From Halomonas sp. THAF5a (lineage in GTDB: Bacteria; Pseudomonadota; Gammaproteobacteria; Pseudomonadales; Halomonadaceae): a stretch of DNA of 64,000 nucleotides. Position 1 is the stretch's first letter, and every line of letters begins with the position of its first letter. The notes under the pieces are model-generated. The model did not search any database, had not been told where the DNA came from, and worked only from the letters and a program-made list of their open reading frames with translations. This document shows, in pieces, positions 24,417-32,449 of the stretch. Location of the stretch: positions 248,001 through 312,000 of the forward strand of contig NZ_CP045417.1 of assembly GCF_009363755.1 (NCBI RefSeq). Direction: 5' to 3'. The translations under genes were made by a program, and so were the position numbers.

Positions 24417-24965
24417 CTACCAGAACACCGGGTCGTCGAGTGCCGCGACGCAGCGCGCCTTGCCCTGCAACGGCGTCATCTCGGCCCCCGTCAATGACTG
24501 CGCCAGCCAGCCCTCGGGATGCTGCAGGGGGAAGGGCGCCGGCGCGAAGGCCTCGCTGATCGGCGCGAAACCGATCCGCGCGTAGTAGCCCGGATCGCCA
24601 TAGGTCATGGCGACATCGACCCCCGCGTCGCCCAGCGTCTTCAGGCCGTGGCTCAACAGCCGCTGCCCGATGCCCTCCCCCTGCCGCTCGGTCGCCACCG
24701 CCACCGGGCCCAGCACGAACACGGTTCGCGCCTCCCGGTCGTAGATCAGCCGGGAGAAAATCGCCCCACCGACGATCGTTCCACCGGCCTCGGCGGTGAA
24801 CACGTAGCGATCCGAAGCCGGGGTGTCGGCCAGCAGGCGGCGCACCAGGTCGCCGATCAGCGCGCCCTCCGCTGCGCCTTCCGAGGCCGTGAAGGTCGCG
24901 GTGAACAGGGCGACGAGTGCCGGTTCGCGCCCCTTGCCGGCCTGAGAGATGTCCATCGGTGCCAT
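24417..24965 (-). CDS. GNAT family N-acetyltransferase (YhbS-like)
   Basis: A 182-residue acetyltransferase. The acetyl-CoA binding motif A is in LGPVAVATERQGEGIGQRLLSHGL, followed by GDPGYYARIGFAPISE, the typical GDPxYYxRxGF motif of the YhbS branch. The substrate is unknown. A GAGG 5 bases before the ATG at 24965 supports this start; MDIS at 24956 is an alternative. The gene is isolated. Confidence 0.85.
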   Translation of the reverse strand: MAPMDISQAGKGREPALVALFTATFTASEGAAEGALIGDLVRRLLADTPASDRYVFTAEAGGTIVGGAIFSRLIYDREARTVFVLGPVAVATERQGEGIGQRLLSHGLKTLGDAGVDVAMTYGDPGYYARIGFAPISEAFAPAPFPLQHPEGWLAQSLTGAEMTPLQGKARCVAALDDPVFW

Positions 24966-25156
24966 GCCCCTCGGTGTGTGCCTGCCCTGCCGGGTGACGG
25001 CCCAGCTGCGGTCGCCCGGTTCGTCCCAGTGTGCGGCGCTTTTCCTCGCGTGTCAGCCGGGGCCCTGTGTCGTTGCGGCAGGGGCGCGATCGATGCCTTT
25101 GCAACGCCGCCGCCGGCGGCCATGATGGCGGCTCCCTCGATGACCGGAGCCGCGCC

Positions 25157-25618
25157 ATGTCCCCGCTTCCCCTGCTGATCGCCGTCGCTGCCCTGGCCGG
25201 TGCCATCCTCTCGGCCCGGGCCGCCTGGCGGCGGCGCAGCGCGAGCCGCTGGCCCGAGGCGACGGCCCGGGTGACCGATACCGCGCTCGAGGAACTCGGC
25301 TCGCCGGTGCAGAACCGCGAGAGCCCCGACCAGCCGAGGCGCTACCTGGCGCGGGTGACGATCGTCTATCGGGTCGGCGGCCGGGAGGTCGCCTCGGACA
25401 ACGGCCGCTTCGACGGCGCGCCGACCTTCCCGGGGCGCGAGCAGGCCGAGGCGTATCTCGCCGACTACCCGCCCGGCCGTACCCTGACCATCCGCCACGA
25501 CCCGGCCGAGCCTGCCCGTGCCCTCATCGGTGCGGCGCGCCTGCCGACCCGGCGCCTCGGCCTGGCGCTCTTCCTGCTGGGCGTGGCCGTCGCCGCCCTG
25601 TGGCTCGCCTGGCGCTGA
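25157..25618 (+). CDS. DUF3592 membrane protein
   Basis: A 153-residue protein with hydrophobic helices at both ends (about 3-20 and 132-150) and a beta-rich extracytoplasmic middle: WPEATARVTDTALEE, YLARVTIVYRVGGREV, then YPPGRTLTIRHDPAEPARALI. This layout is that of DUF3592, of unknown function. The ATG at 25157 has GGAG 8 bases before it. It converges with arsH, and a hairpin covers both stops. Confidence 0.8.
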   Translation: MSPLPLLIAVAALAGAILSARAAWRRRSASRWPEATARVTDTALEELGSPVQNRESPDQPRRYLARVTIVYRVGGREVASDNGRFDGAPTFPGREQAEAYLADYPPGRTLTIRHDPAEPARALIGAARLPTRRLGLALFLLGVAVAALWLAWR

Positions 25619-25634
25619 GCGCCGTGGCGCTCAG
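25615..25634. terminator. Shared hairpin between convergent genes
   Basis: CTGAGCGCC-GT-GGCGCTCAG, a perfect 9-bp stem, contains the stop codons of both the DUF3592 gene and arsH. No T run on either side, so termination is possible but not certain. Confidence 0.4.
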
Positions 25635-26350
25635 ATCGCCCGCTGGTTGACCCGCGCCGAGAGTTCGGCGGCGCTCTCCTTGCGCTCGGAGTAGCGGTCG
25701 ACCAGGGCGTCGGTGCGGCCGCGCACCAGCCAGGTGAACTTCACCAGCTCCTCCATCACGTCGACGATGCGGTCGTAGTAGGGGGAGGGGCGCATGCGGT
25801 CCTGCTCGTCGAATTCCAGGTAGGCCTTGGGCACCGAGGACTGGTTGGGGATGGTCAGCATGCGCATCCAGCGCCCCAGCACGCGCAGCTGATTGACGCT
25901 GTTGAACGACTGGGAGCCGCCGCACACCTGCATCACGGCGAGCGTCTTGCCCTGGGTGGGGCGCACGGCGCCCAGCGAGAGCGGGATCCAGTCGATCTGC
26001 GCCTTCATGATGCCGGTCATCGCCCCGTGGCGCTCCGGCGAGCACCACACCATGCCGTCGGCCCAGGCGGCCAGCTCCCTGAGCTCGGCCACCTTGGGGT
26101 GGCTGGCCTCCTCGGCGTCGGGCAGCGGGAGCCCGCGGGGATCGAAGATCCGGGGCTCGGCGCCCATGGCGGCCAGCAGCCGTGCGGCCTCCTCCACCGC
26201 CAGGCGGCTGAAGCTGCGCTCCCGCAGCGAGCCGTAGAGCAGCAGGATGCGGGGCGGGTGCGTCGGCGCGTCATGCGCGGCGAACGCCTCGGGATCGGGG
26301 ACGCGAAACAGCGGTCGGTCGATATTGGGCAGGTCGTGCAGCGAAGACAT
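25631..26350 (-). CDS. arsH: Arsenical resistance flavoprotein ArsH
   Basis: A 239-residue NADPH-dependent FMN reductase of the ArsH type, which oxidises trivalent organoarsenicals. The flavin phosphate loop is [38 protein letters not shown] and [24 protein letters not shown] are strongly conserved ArsH stretches. The C-terminus is [10 protein letters not shown]. No arsR, arsB or arsC adjoins. An inverted repeat of ArsR type lies 45 bp upstream of the ATG, so arsenite induction by a distant ArsR is likely. Confidence 0.94.
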   Translation of the reverse strand: MSSLHDLPNIDRPLFRVPDPEAFAAHDAPTHPPRILLLYGSLRERSFSRLAVEEAARLLAAMGAEPRIFDPRGLPLPDAEEASHPKVAELRELAAWADGMVWCSPERHGAMTGIMKAQIDWIPLSLGAVRPTQGKTLAVMQVCGGSQSFNSVNQLRVLGRWMRMLTIPNQSSVPKAYLEFDEQDRMRPSPYYDRIVDVMEELVKFTWLVRGRTDALVDRYSERKESAAELSARVNQRAI

Positions 26351-26394
26351 GGTCAGCGAAGGCCCTGAAGCGAAGAGAGGAATGAGTCGCCAGG

Positions 26395-26414
26395 ATATAT
26401 GTTAATCCATATAT
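26395..26414. promoter_or_regulatory. ArsR-like operator ATATATG-N6-CATATAT
   Basis: A perfect 7-bp inverted repeat with a 6-bp spacer in a GC-rich background, 45 bp upstream of arsH. The half-site ATATATG resembles operators of ArsR/SmtB winged-helix repressors. No arsR gene lies in the window. Confidence 0.65.
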
Positions 26415-26467
26415 GAGCAACGTGCCGTCTCGGCTTCCTGCGCACTTCCCGGTCGGCGCCGCGACAG

Positions 26468-26504
26468 GGCCTCGTCGCCGTGCCCGGGGCCCGGCGACGA
26501 GGCC
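26468..26504 (-). terminator. Hairpin downstream of phoD
   Basis: A perfect 13-bp stem (GGCCTCGTCGCCG / CGGCGACGAGGCC) with an 11-base loop starts 8 bp after the phoD stop. No T run follows, so it may end transcription weakly or protect the message. Confidence 0.5.
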
Positions 26505-26512
26505 GCACGCGG

Positions 26513-28060
26513 TCAGGCGCGCTCGGGCGTCAGCACCTGGGTGTGCAGGGCGCTGCCCGCCGCGTCCATCAGGGTGACGGTCAGCGCCTCGCTCTCGCCG
26601 TCCAGATCGACCTGGCCGAAGAACTGGTAGCCATCGGAGGGCGGCAGGTTGGACTGCCCGGCCGGCGGCGCCTTCTGGAAGACCACCTCGGGGCCGAAGG
26701 TGGCGTCCAGCTCCCCGGGGCCGAAGGTGCCGGCGTGCAGCGGGCCGCTGACGAACTCCCAGAAGGGCGCGAAATCCTTGAAGGCGGCGCGCTCGGGGGC
26801 ATAGTGGTGGGCCGCGGTGTAGTGCACGTCGGCGGTCAGCCACACCACGTTGTGGATCGCCTCGTCGCGGATCGCGCGCAGCAGGTCGGCGATCTCCAGC
26901 TCGCGCCCCAGGGGCTCGCCGCCGTGGCCGTTGGCGACCGCCTCGAAGTGCTCGCCGTCGCGCACCATCAGCCCGATGGGCATGTCGGCGGCGATGACCT
27001 TCCAGGTGGCGGTGGAGCGACGCAGGCCGTCGAGCAGCCAGCGCAGCTGGTCGCGGCCGAGGAAGGTGGCGGCCTCGCCGCCGGCCTGGCGGTTGCGGCT
27101 GTTGGCGGCGCGGTGGCTGCGCATGTCGAGCATGAAGACTTCGAGGCCGGGGCCGTAGGCGAAGCGCCGGTGGATGCGTCCGGGGGCGTCGGGCCTCTGG
27201 CGCAGCGGCGTGTACTCGAGGAAGGCGCGCCGGGCGCGGGCCGACAGCAGGTCGACGTTCTTCTCGGTGTAGCGGGGGTCGTCGAGGAGCTCCCCCGGGT
27301 ACCAGTTGTTGACGGTCTCGTGGTCGTCCCACTGGGCGAGCATCGGCACCTCGGCGTTGAAGCGCCGCACGTTGGCGTCCATCAGGTTGTAGGCGTGCTG
27401 GCCGCGGAACTCGTCCAGGGTCTCGGCCACCTTGCGCTTCTCCGGGGTGACCAGGTTGCGCCAGGTCTCGCCGTTGGCGAGCGTCACGCGCTCCTCCATG
27501 GGGCCGTCGGCATAGACGGTGTCGCCGGAGTGGATGAAGAAGTCGGGGCGCTGGCGGCGCATGGTGGCGTAGGTGGTCATGCCGCCGCGGGACGCGTCGA
27601 TGCCCCAGCCCTGGCCGGCGGTGTCGCCGGACCAGACGAAGCGCACGTCGCGGCGGGTGGTCGGCGGCAGGCGCAGGCGGCCGGTGATCGGCTCGCTGAT
27701 GGCTCGGTGGTCGTCCAGGGCGGCGAAGCGCATCCGGTAGTAGGCGGTGTCCAGGTCGCCGAGGCCCGTCACGTCGAGCCTGGCGGTGAGGTCGGTGGCG
27801 GGCAGCACCTCGGGGCCCCGAATCTGGCGGGCGCCGCGAAACTCGGGGTTGTCGGCGACCTCCAGCAACAGGCGCGCGGGGCGGTCGGCGCGGGCCCAGA
27901 GCATGGCGCGGTCGGCGAGCATATCGCCGCTCATCACGCCGTAGGGCAGCGTGGGGCGCCGGCCCTGGGCCAGCACGATGGACGGGGCGGCCAGGCAGGC
28001 GCCGAGGGCGGCACCTCCCTTCAGGCCGAGCTTGATGGCATCGCGACGCGTGATCGTCAT
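26513..28060 (-). CDS. phoD: PhoD-family alkaline phosphatase/phosphodiesterase
   Basis: A 515-residue secreted metallophosphatase. The N-terminus TRRDAIKLGLKGGAALG is a twin-arginine signal, cleaved near VLAQG. PhoD landmarks follow: YGVMSGDM, FVWSGDTAGQGWGID, DFFIHSGDTVYADGP, MLAQWDDHETVNNWYPGE, MLDMRSHRA and VVWLTADVHYTAAH, with the last Asp and His as metal ligands. It frees phosphate from organic esters outside the cytoplasm. The start at 28060 has AGGAG upstream and begins the Tat motif; frames further upstream are discarded. Two CTGTCAT repeats 22 bp apart upstream suggest PhoB control. Confidence 0.92.
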   Translation of the reverse strand: MTITRRDAIKLGLKGGAALGACLAAPSIVLAQGRRPTLPYGVMSGDMLADRAMLWARADRPARLLLEVADNPEFRGARQIRGPEVLPATDLTARLDVTGLGDLDTAYYRMRFAALDDHRAISEPITGRLRLPPTTRRDVRFVWSGDTAGQGWGIDASRGGMTTYATMRRQRPDFFIHSGDTVYADGPMEERVTLANGETWRNLVTPEKRKVAETLDEFRGQHAYNLMDANVRRFNAEVPMLAQWDDHETVNNWYPGELLDDPRYTEKNVDLLSARARRAFLEYTPLRQRPDAPGRIHRRFAYGPGLEVFMLDMRSHRAANSRNRQAGGEAATFLGRDQLRWLLDGLRRSTATWKVIAADMPIGLMVRDGEHFEAVANGHGGEPLGRELEIADLLRAIRDEAIHNVVWLTADVHYTAAHHYAPERAAFKDFAPFWEFVSGPLHAGTFGPGELDATFGPEVVFQKAPPAGQSNLPPSDGYQFFGQVDLDGESEALTVTLMDAAGSALHTQVLTPERA

Positions 28061-28128
28061 GGGGGCTCCTGCACGGGATCGGGAAACGCCGGGTGGGGCG
28101 AGGGGCAGATGCAGGATCGGGGCTCTCC

Positions 28129-28157
28129 ATGACAGCGGTGGGTCGACCCCATGACAG
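28129..28157 (-). promoter_or_regulatory. Pho-box-like repeats (two CTGTCAT, 22 bp apart)
   Basis: On the minus strand CTGTCAT occurs at 28157-28151 and again at 28135-28129, 69 to 97 bp upstream of phoD. The period of 22 bp equals two PhoB repeat units of 11 bp; the intervening unit is degenerate. Direction agrees with activation of phoD. Confidence 0.55.
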
Positions 28158-28312
28158 GGCGATGATGCGGCGAGCACCCGAGGGCGATGGGCCGTGATGG
28201 GGCAGCGGGCGGACAGTCGGTGCCGCCATGGTGCAGGTGCAACGTGGAGCGGGCGGCGCGGCGAGGCGCCGTTTTTCTATAAGCCTTTGTTAAGTAATTA
28301 GATTTTCATTTC

Positions 28313-28328
28313 TGGCGTGCTTTTCGCT
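28313..28328 (+). promoter_or_regulatory. Candidate sigma-54 promoter of a small RNA
   Basis: TGGCGTGCTTTTCGCT has the invariant GG and GC exactly 12 bp apart and most of the -24/-12 consensus. Two tandem GGTGCA half-sites of NtrC type lie at 28230-28241. Transcription would begin near 28339. A sigma-70 alternative uses TATAGC at 28329-28334 as its -10. Confidence 0.4.
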
Positions 28329-28338
28329 TATAGCTTGT

Positions 28339-28414
28339 CAGGATCGCCATCGGAGTGGCGATGCAACGAGTGAGCTGGCGTGCTCCAACTGGCCCCCTTC
28401 CGGGGGCCTTTTTT
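28339..28414 (+). ncRNA. Candidate small RNA of about 75 nt between phoD and the DUF4202 gene
   Basis: The stretch has a promoter candidate, a first hairpin (ATCGCCA-TCGGAG-TGGCGAT, 28343-28362, with GGA in the loop), a single-stranded middle and an intrinsic terminator (28391-28414). No ORF precedes the terminator on this strand, so it cannot be the end of a coding gene. It may be a free regulatory RNA or an attenuated leader of the DUF4202 gene, whose ATG is 108 bp downstream. No known family was recognised. Confidence 0.45.
28391..28414 (+). terminator. Strong intrinsic terminator without an upstream gene
   Basis: GGCCCCC-TTCC-GGGGGCC followed by six T. It stands in a 462-bp gap between divergent genes, which is why a small RNA or leader is proposed. 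Confidence 0.85.
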
Positions 28415-28522
28415 ATGCGCGCGTCCCCCCGGCGGGCGGGCTGGGCGCCGAGCCGGGCGGCCCGGTATGCTGGTGGCGGCGAACCCCACCGACCCGACCC
28501 TACTCGACCCAGGAGCACGCCC

Positions 28523-29128
28523 ATGCCTGTCGAATCTCCTCACGACTCTTCCCCGTTCGCGGCGACCCTCGCCGCCCTGGATGCCCTGCACGCCGAGGAC
28601 GCACGCCGCGTGACGGTGGCGGGAGAGTCGGTGCCCCAGGAGCTGTGGCACGCCGGCCGGATGAGTGCCTGGCTGGAGCGGCTCGAGGCGTCGCCGGACG
28701 AGCTGGTGCGCCTGGCGGTGCGCGGCCAGCACCTGCAGCGCTGGGAGGTGCCGCGCAGTGACTATCCCGAGGGGCGCGTGGGCTATCTGACCTGGCGTCG
28801 CGACCAGGGACGGCGGGCCGGTGAGACCACCGCGACGCTGATGAGGGAGGCGGGCTACGATGCCGCCGCGGCCGAGCGGGTGGCGACGCTGATCCGCAAG
28901 CAGGGGCTGGGGCGCGACCCGGGGGTGCAGGCGGTGGAGGACTGCGCCTGCCTGGTGTTCCTGGAGCACTACTTCGCCGACTTCTCCCGGCAGGTCGACC
29001 ACGACCACCTGATTCGCATCGTGCAGAAGACCTGGCGGAAGATGTCGCCGGGCGCCCATGCACTGGCCCTCGGCCTGCCGATGAGCGCCGAGGCCCGGGC
29101 GCTGGTGGAGGAGGCGCTGGCCGGCTGA
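28523..29128 (+). CDS. DUF4202 family protein
   Basis: A 201-residue cytosolic helical protein. Segments LWHAGRMSAWLERLEASPDELVRLA, RGQHLQRWEVPRSDYPEGRVGYLTWR and VQAVEDCACLVFLEHYFADF are those of DUF4202, often found near sulfur or nitrogen assimilation genes and thought to be HD-like from its His/Asp pattern. The start at 28523 follows AGGAG by 7 bases. Single gene, 108 bp after the orphan terminator. Confidence 0.85.
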   Translation: MPVESPHDSSPFAATLAALDALHAEDARRVTVAGESVPQELWHAGRMSAWLERLEASPDELVRLAVRGQHLQRWEVPRSDYPEGRVGYLTWRRDQGRRAGETTATLMREAGYDAAAAERVATLIRKQGLGRDPGVQAVEDCACLVFLEHYFADFSRQVDHDHLIRIVQKTWRKMSPGAHALALGLPMSAEARALVEEALAG

Positions 29129-29187
29129 GGCACCGGCGCGGCCTCGCGGCCGCCGGGAGCGCGGCCGGAAGCGGGGATGACCGAGGC

Positions 29188-29556
29188 TCAGTCGGCGGTC
29201 AGCGGCCGCGCGGCGTTGAGGTAGGCCATGCCGTTGAGGCGGACGCGCTCGCGGTCGACGCTCTCCGAGCCCAGGTGGACCTCCTCGAGGGAGACGGCCA
29301 TGGCATCGACCTCGGCGTCGATGCGGGCCAGGGCGTTCTCCAGGGTGTAGGAGAGCTCGTGGACGGTGCCCAGGTCGCGGTTGCTCAGCTCGTCCTTGGC
29401 CAGCAGCTCGGTCAGCCGTGCGTTGTATTCGTTGAGATGGGTCAGCGCCTCCTCGAGGGTGCGCGAGGGCTCGCCCGAGAAGTGGTCCGGCCCCTCGGCG
29501 TGGGCGGTTGAGGCGAGCAGGCCGGTGCAGAGGGCGGTGAGCAGCAGGTTCTTCAT
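29188..29556 (-). CDS. Small periplasmic protein, DUF6746-like
   Basis: A 122-residue protein with a signal peptide (MKNLLLTALCTGLLASTAHA). The mature part is helical and acidic: EALTHLNEYNARLTELLAKDEL, VHELSYTLENALARIDAEVDAM and LEEVHLGSESVDRERV. It resembles DUF6746, function unknown. The start at 29556 has AAGGA upstream; a frame to 29625 would cross the promoter. The upstream 75 bp holds a plausible promoter and Fur-like hexamers, so it may respond to iron. Confidence 0.7.
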   Translation of the reverse strand: MKNLLLTALCTGLLASTAHAEGPDHFSGEPSRTLEEALTHLNEYNARLTELLAKDELSNRDLGTVHELSYTLENALARIDAEVDAMAVSLEEVHLGSESVDRERVRLNGMAYLNAARPLTAD

Positions 29557-29571
29557 GCGGGCGTCCTTGAT

Positions 29572-29588
29572 GAAAATGAGAATGTATC
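29572..29588. promoter_or_regulatory. Fur-box-like hexamers
   Basis: GAAAAT-GAGAAT-GTATC resembles the tandem GATAAT hexamers of Fur sites. It lies just upstream of the DUF6746-like gene; a second AT-rich stretch (AATGATTGTCA on the minus strand, 29630-29620) overlaps the predicted -35 TTGTCA. Suggestive only. Confidence 0.35.
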
Positions 29589-29631
29589 GCGCCGTTACGT
29601 TAGCACCGCTGTCTGCGGTTGACAATCATTG

Positions 29632-30738
29632 CTATTCGGAATCCTGTCGCGCTTGATCCGGGGCCATGCCGGGGGCATCGCCGAACTGCACCGTCAGGCT
29701 CTCGTCGCTCTCGCATGGCTTGCCGTGGCGCAGGGTGAGGCGTCGGCGGGTCAGGTCCATCACCACCGCGAAGAGCGTCTCCATGCGTTCCTCCGCGGGC
29801 TGGTCGGGGTTGAAGTGGCGACAGATCGAGAGCGGCGCGTCCTGGTGGTCGGCGAGCAGCGCGAAGAGCTCTCCCTCGCCGATCGTGCCCTGGTGCGTCC
29901 TCGTCTCTTCCTGAAGGGCGCCCAGCAGGCGGTCCAGTCGCGCCAGGCGGGGACGGGAGTCGACCCGCGGAAAGTCCTCGACCCCCGCGGCGCCGCCGCC
30001 GGCGTAGAGGTGGTTGGTGTGAGTCACCACGCCGTGGCGCGGGGCGAGGACACCGGGTTCGCCGGGGTGCACCTCGAGGCCCAGCGCCCGGCCGTCGCCC
30101 TGGGCGACGAGGAAGTGGGCCGGCGAGCAGACCCGGTCGCGACGCGTCACCGCCACGGCGTCGTCCAGGTCGCGGCACTCCAGGATCTTGCGCAGGGCGA
30201 CGTGGATGGGCAGGCCCTCGCCGCAGGTACGGGAGCGGATGGCGTTGAGGCAGACGCCGAGGCCGTGCTCGTTCATGCCGATCTTGGCCACCATGCCGGC
30301 CTCGCCGATGCTGAACAGCGTCGGGGCGTCGTCGCCGCTAATCTCCAGCGCCACCACGTTGTGCAGCTGGTCGCTGCGCCAGTCCCAGTTCTGGGCCAGC
30401 CACTGGGTAGGGCCGTGCGTCAGGGCGAAGGCCGAGCAGCCGCCGCTCGCCTGGGTCAGCGAGATCTCGCTGCGGCAGTTGAGGGTCAGGATATCGGCAA
30501 GATCGAGGCCCGCGCCCCGGGCGATCCCCTCCATCTCCTCGAGGATCGCCGGGAAGCCGCGCTCGATCATCGGCAGGAAGCGCTCGGCCACGCGGCGCGC
30601 CCGGGGCCAGTCGAGGCCCACGAAGTCCCGGAAGAGCCGGTCGTAGACCGCCAGGCTCCGGGTGATCCGCTCGCCATGGGCGCGGCCGTGGGCCTCGCCG
30701 ATCTCGGCCCGGCTGCCGGTCAGGGGGGTGATATGCAT
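29632..30738 (-). CDS. C45-family autoproteolytic acyltransferase/hydrolase
   Basis: A 368-residue Ntn-hydrolase of the peptidase C45 (isopenicillin acyltransferase-like) family. The nucleophile is Cys101 in SGGCSAFAL, where the precursor would cut itself between Gly100 and Cys101. Supporting stretches are EEMEGIARGAGLDLADILTLN, QNWDWR and GEAGMVAKIGMNEHGLGVCLN. Related proteins hydrolyse or exchange amide-linked acyl groups; the substrate here is unknown. No signal peptide. Ribosome site GAGG lies a few bases before the ATG at 30738. Confidence 0.85.
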   Translation of the reverse strand: MHITPLTGSRAEIGEAHGRAHGERITRSLAVYDRLFRDFVGLDWPRARRVAERFLPMIERGFPAILEEMEGIARGAGLDLADILTLNCRSEISLTQASGGCSAFALTHGPTQWLAQNWDWRSDQLHNVVALEISGDDAPTLFSIGEAGMVAKIGMNEHGLGVCLNAIRSRTCGEGLPIHVALRKILECRDLDDAVAVTRRDRVCSPAHFLVAQGDGRALGLEVHPGEPGVLAPRHGVVTHTNHLYAGGGAAGVEDFPRVDSRPRLARLDRLLGALQEETRTHQGTIGEGELFALLADHQDAPLSICRHFNPDQPAEERMETLFAVVMDLTRRRLTLRHGKPCESDESLTVQFGDAPGMAPDQARQDSE

Positions 30739-30872
30739 GGAGACCTCGCCACTCGCGGTGCGTCGACAGGATCACTGTAGCACTCGGTGGGGCGGGGGCG
30801 TCGCGGCTGGGGTCGTCGCGGCAGGGAAGCGTCGTGAAGGGAAGCGTCGTGGCAGAGGAGCGTCATGGAGGG

Positions 30873-30916
30873 GGCGGCGCCGGCCGGGGCCGGCGCCGGC
30901 CGGGGCCGGCGCCGCC
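30873..30916. repeat. Nested GC palindrome downstream of the symporter gene
   Basis: GGCGGCGCCGGCC and its exact reverse complement (30904-30916) flank an 18-bp core that itself repeats CCGGCC/GGCCGG. It begins 6 bp past the symporter stop on the minus strand and can act as a transcription barrier. No T run is present. Confidence 0.6.
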
Positions 30917-30921
30917 GGGGA

Positions 30922-32178
30922 TCAGCGCTTGTCGGAGGCGTTGTAGACGGCCTCGTCGAGCTCGCCCTCGCTCTTGCCGACCAGGGTGGTGACCATCAGG
31001 TCGCCGGCCACGTTGACGCTGGTGCGGGCCATGTCGAGGATGCGGTCGATGCCGGCGATCACGGCGATCGCCTCCAGCGGCAGGCCGATCTGGGCCATGA
31101 CGATGGAGAGCATCACCAGGCCCGCGCCGGGCACGCCGGCGGTGCCGATGGAGGCCAGGGTGCCGGTCACGATGATCATGCCGTAGTCCATCATGCTGAG
31201 CTCGACGCCCAGCAGCTGGGCGATGAACACCGCCACCACGCCCTGGTAGATGGCCGTGCCGTCCATGTTGATGGTGGCGCCCACCGGCAGCACGAAGCCG
31301 GCCACGCCCTCGGAGACGCCGAGGTTCTTCTGGGCGCAGCGCAGCGAGACCGGCAGGGTGCCGGAGGAGGAGGCCGAGGAGTAGGCGACCACCAGGGCGT
31401 CGAGGATGCCCTTCAGGTAGCGCACCGGGTTGAGGCGGCCGAGCAGCGCCAGCAGGCCCGAGTAGACGATCAGCACGTGCAGCACGCTGGCGAGGTAGGC
31501 CACGCCGATCACCTTGGCCAGCGGCAGCAGCACCTCCAGGCCGTAGCTGCCCGAGACGTGGGCGATCAGGCCGAACACGCCGAAGGGGGCGAGGGCCATG
31601 ACGAAGCTGGTCAGCTTGTACATCGCCTCGGCGAAGCTCTCGAAGACGCGCACGACCGGCTCGCCCTTCTCGCCGATCATGGTCAGCGAGATGCCGAGCC
31701 CGATGGCGAAGACGATGATCTGCAGGATATTGCCGCTGGCCAGGGCATCAATGGGGTTCTGGGGCACCAGGCCGACCAGGATCTCCACCAGGCTCGGCGC
31801 GTCCTGGGCCTCGACGCCGGACTCGAAGCTCATCGTGAGGCCGACGCCGGGCTGGAAGATCAGCGAGGCGAGCAGGCCGATGGCGATGGCGAAGGCGGTG
31901 GTGAGCAGGTAGAGCCCGATGGTTCGGATGCCGATGCGGCCCATCTTCTGCGGGTCGCGCATCGCCGTGATGCCCACCACCAGGGTGGAGAACACCAGCG
32001 GCACGATCAGCATCTTGATGGCGCTGATGAAGATGTCACCGATGGGCTTGAAGACGCTGGCGTCCTCGCCCATCAGCGCGCCGGCGAGGATGCCCAGCGC
32101 CAGACCGGCGAGGATCTTCTGCCACAGCGGGATGCGCCGCCATACGCCGGTGGAGGCGGTCGTCGAGGGGGTGGTCAC
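30922..32178 (-). CDS. Dicarboxylate/glutamate:cation symporter (DAACS family)
   Basis: A 418-residue carrier of the GltP/DctA family with eight helices and two re-entrant hairpins. Signatures are SSASSSGTLPVSL (hairpin 1), VGATINMDGTAIYQG (helix 7), and GTAGVPGAGLVML (hairpin 2), with DRILDMARTSVNVAGD in helix 8. The GTG at 32178 is chosen: AAAGGAG lies 7 bases upstream. A longer frame from ATG 32199 would place this ribosome site inside the coding region. Substrate is an acidic amino acid or C4-dicarboxylate; the exact one cannot be told. Confidence 0.92.
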   Translation of the reverse strand: MTTPSTTASTGVWRRIPLWQKILAGLALGILAGALMGEDASVFKPIGDIFISAIKMLIVPLVFSTLVVGITAMRDPQKMGRIGIRTIGLYLLTTAFAIAIGLLASLIFQPGVGLTMSFESGVEAQDAPSLVEILVGLVPQNPIDALASGNILQIIVFAIGLGISLTMIGEKGEPVVRVFESFAEAMYKLTSFVMALAPFGVFGLIAHVSGSYGLEVLLPLAKVIGVAYLASVLHVLIVYSGLLALLGRLNPVRYLKGILDALVVAYSSASSSGTLPVSLRCAQKNLGVSEGVAGFVLPVGATINMDGTAIYQGVVAVFIAQLLGVELSMMDYGMIIVTGTLASIGTAGVPGAGLVMLSIVMAQIGLPLEAIAVIAGIDRILDMARTSVNVAGDLMVTTLVGKSEGELDEAVYNASDKR

Positions 32179-32449
32179 GTAGGGACTCCTTTCTATCAAA
32201 CAGCTTTTATGTGGTGATTGTCGTTCAAGGAGGGCGATTCTACAGAAAGAAAAACCACGAATCCTTATTCAGGCGGCCGGCCCTCGGCACGGGCCGGGGA
32301 CCCGGTTGCGTTGAAGCGCGCGTGCGAACGCTTAAGCATCGGGACTTCGCCATGGCGATCAATGATTTGCCGGGTACTGGCGGGGGGCGAGCGTTGGTAG
32401 CGTCGGCTTGTGTTTTGGGGCTTGGCCTTCCAGATTGGAGGGGTGATTC

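Noticed and set aside
28230..28241. Tandem GGTGCA as a full NtrC enhancer
   Set aside because: Direct rather than inverted half-sites; kept only as weak support for the small RNA.
28339..28414. tRNA or known riboswitch
   Set aside because: No cloverleaf, no T-loop sequence and no recognised aptamer core.
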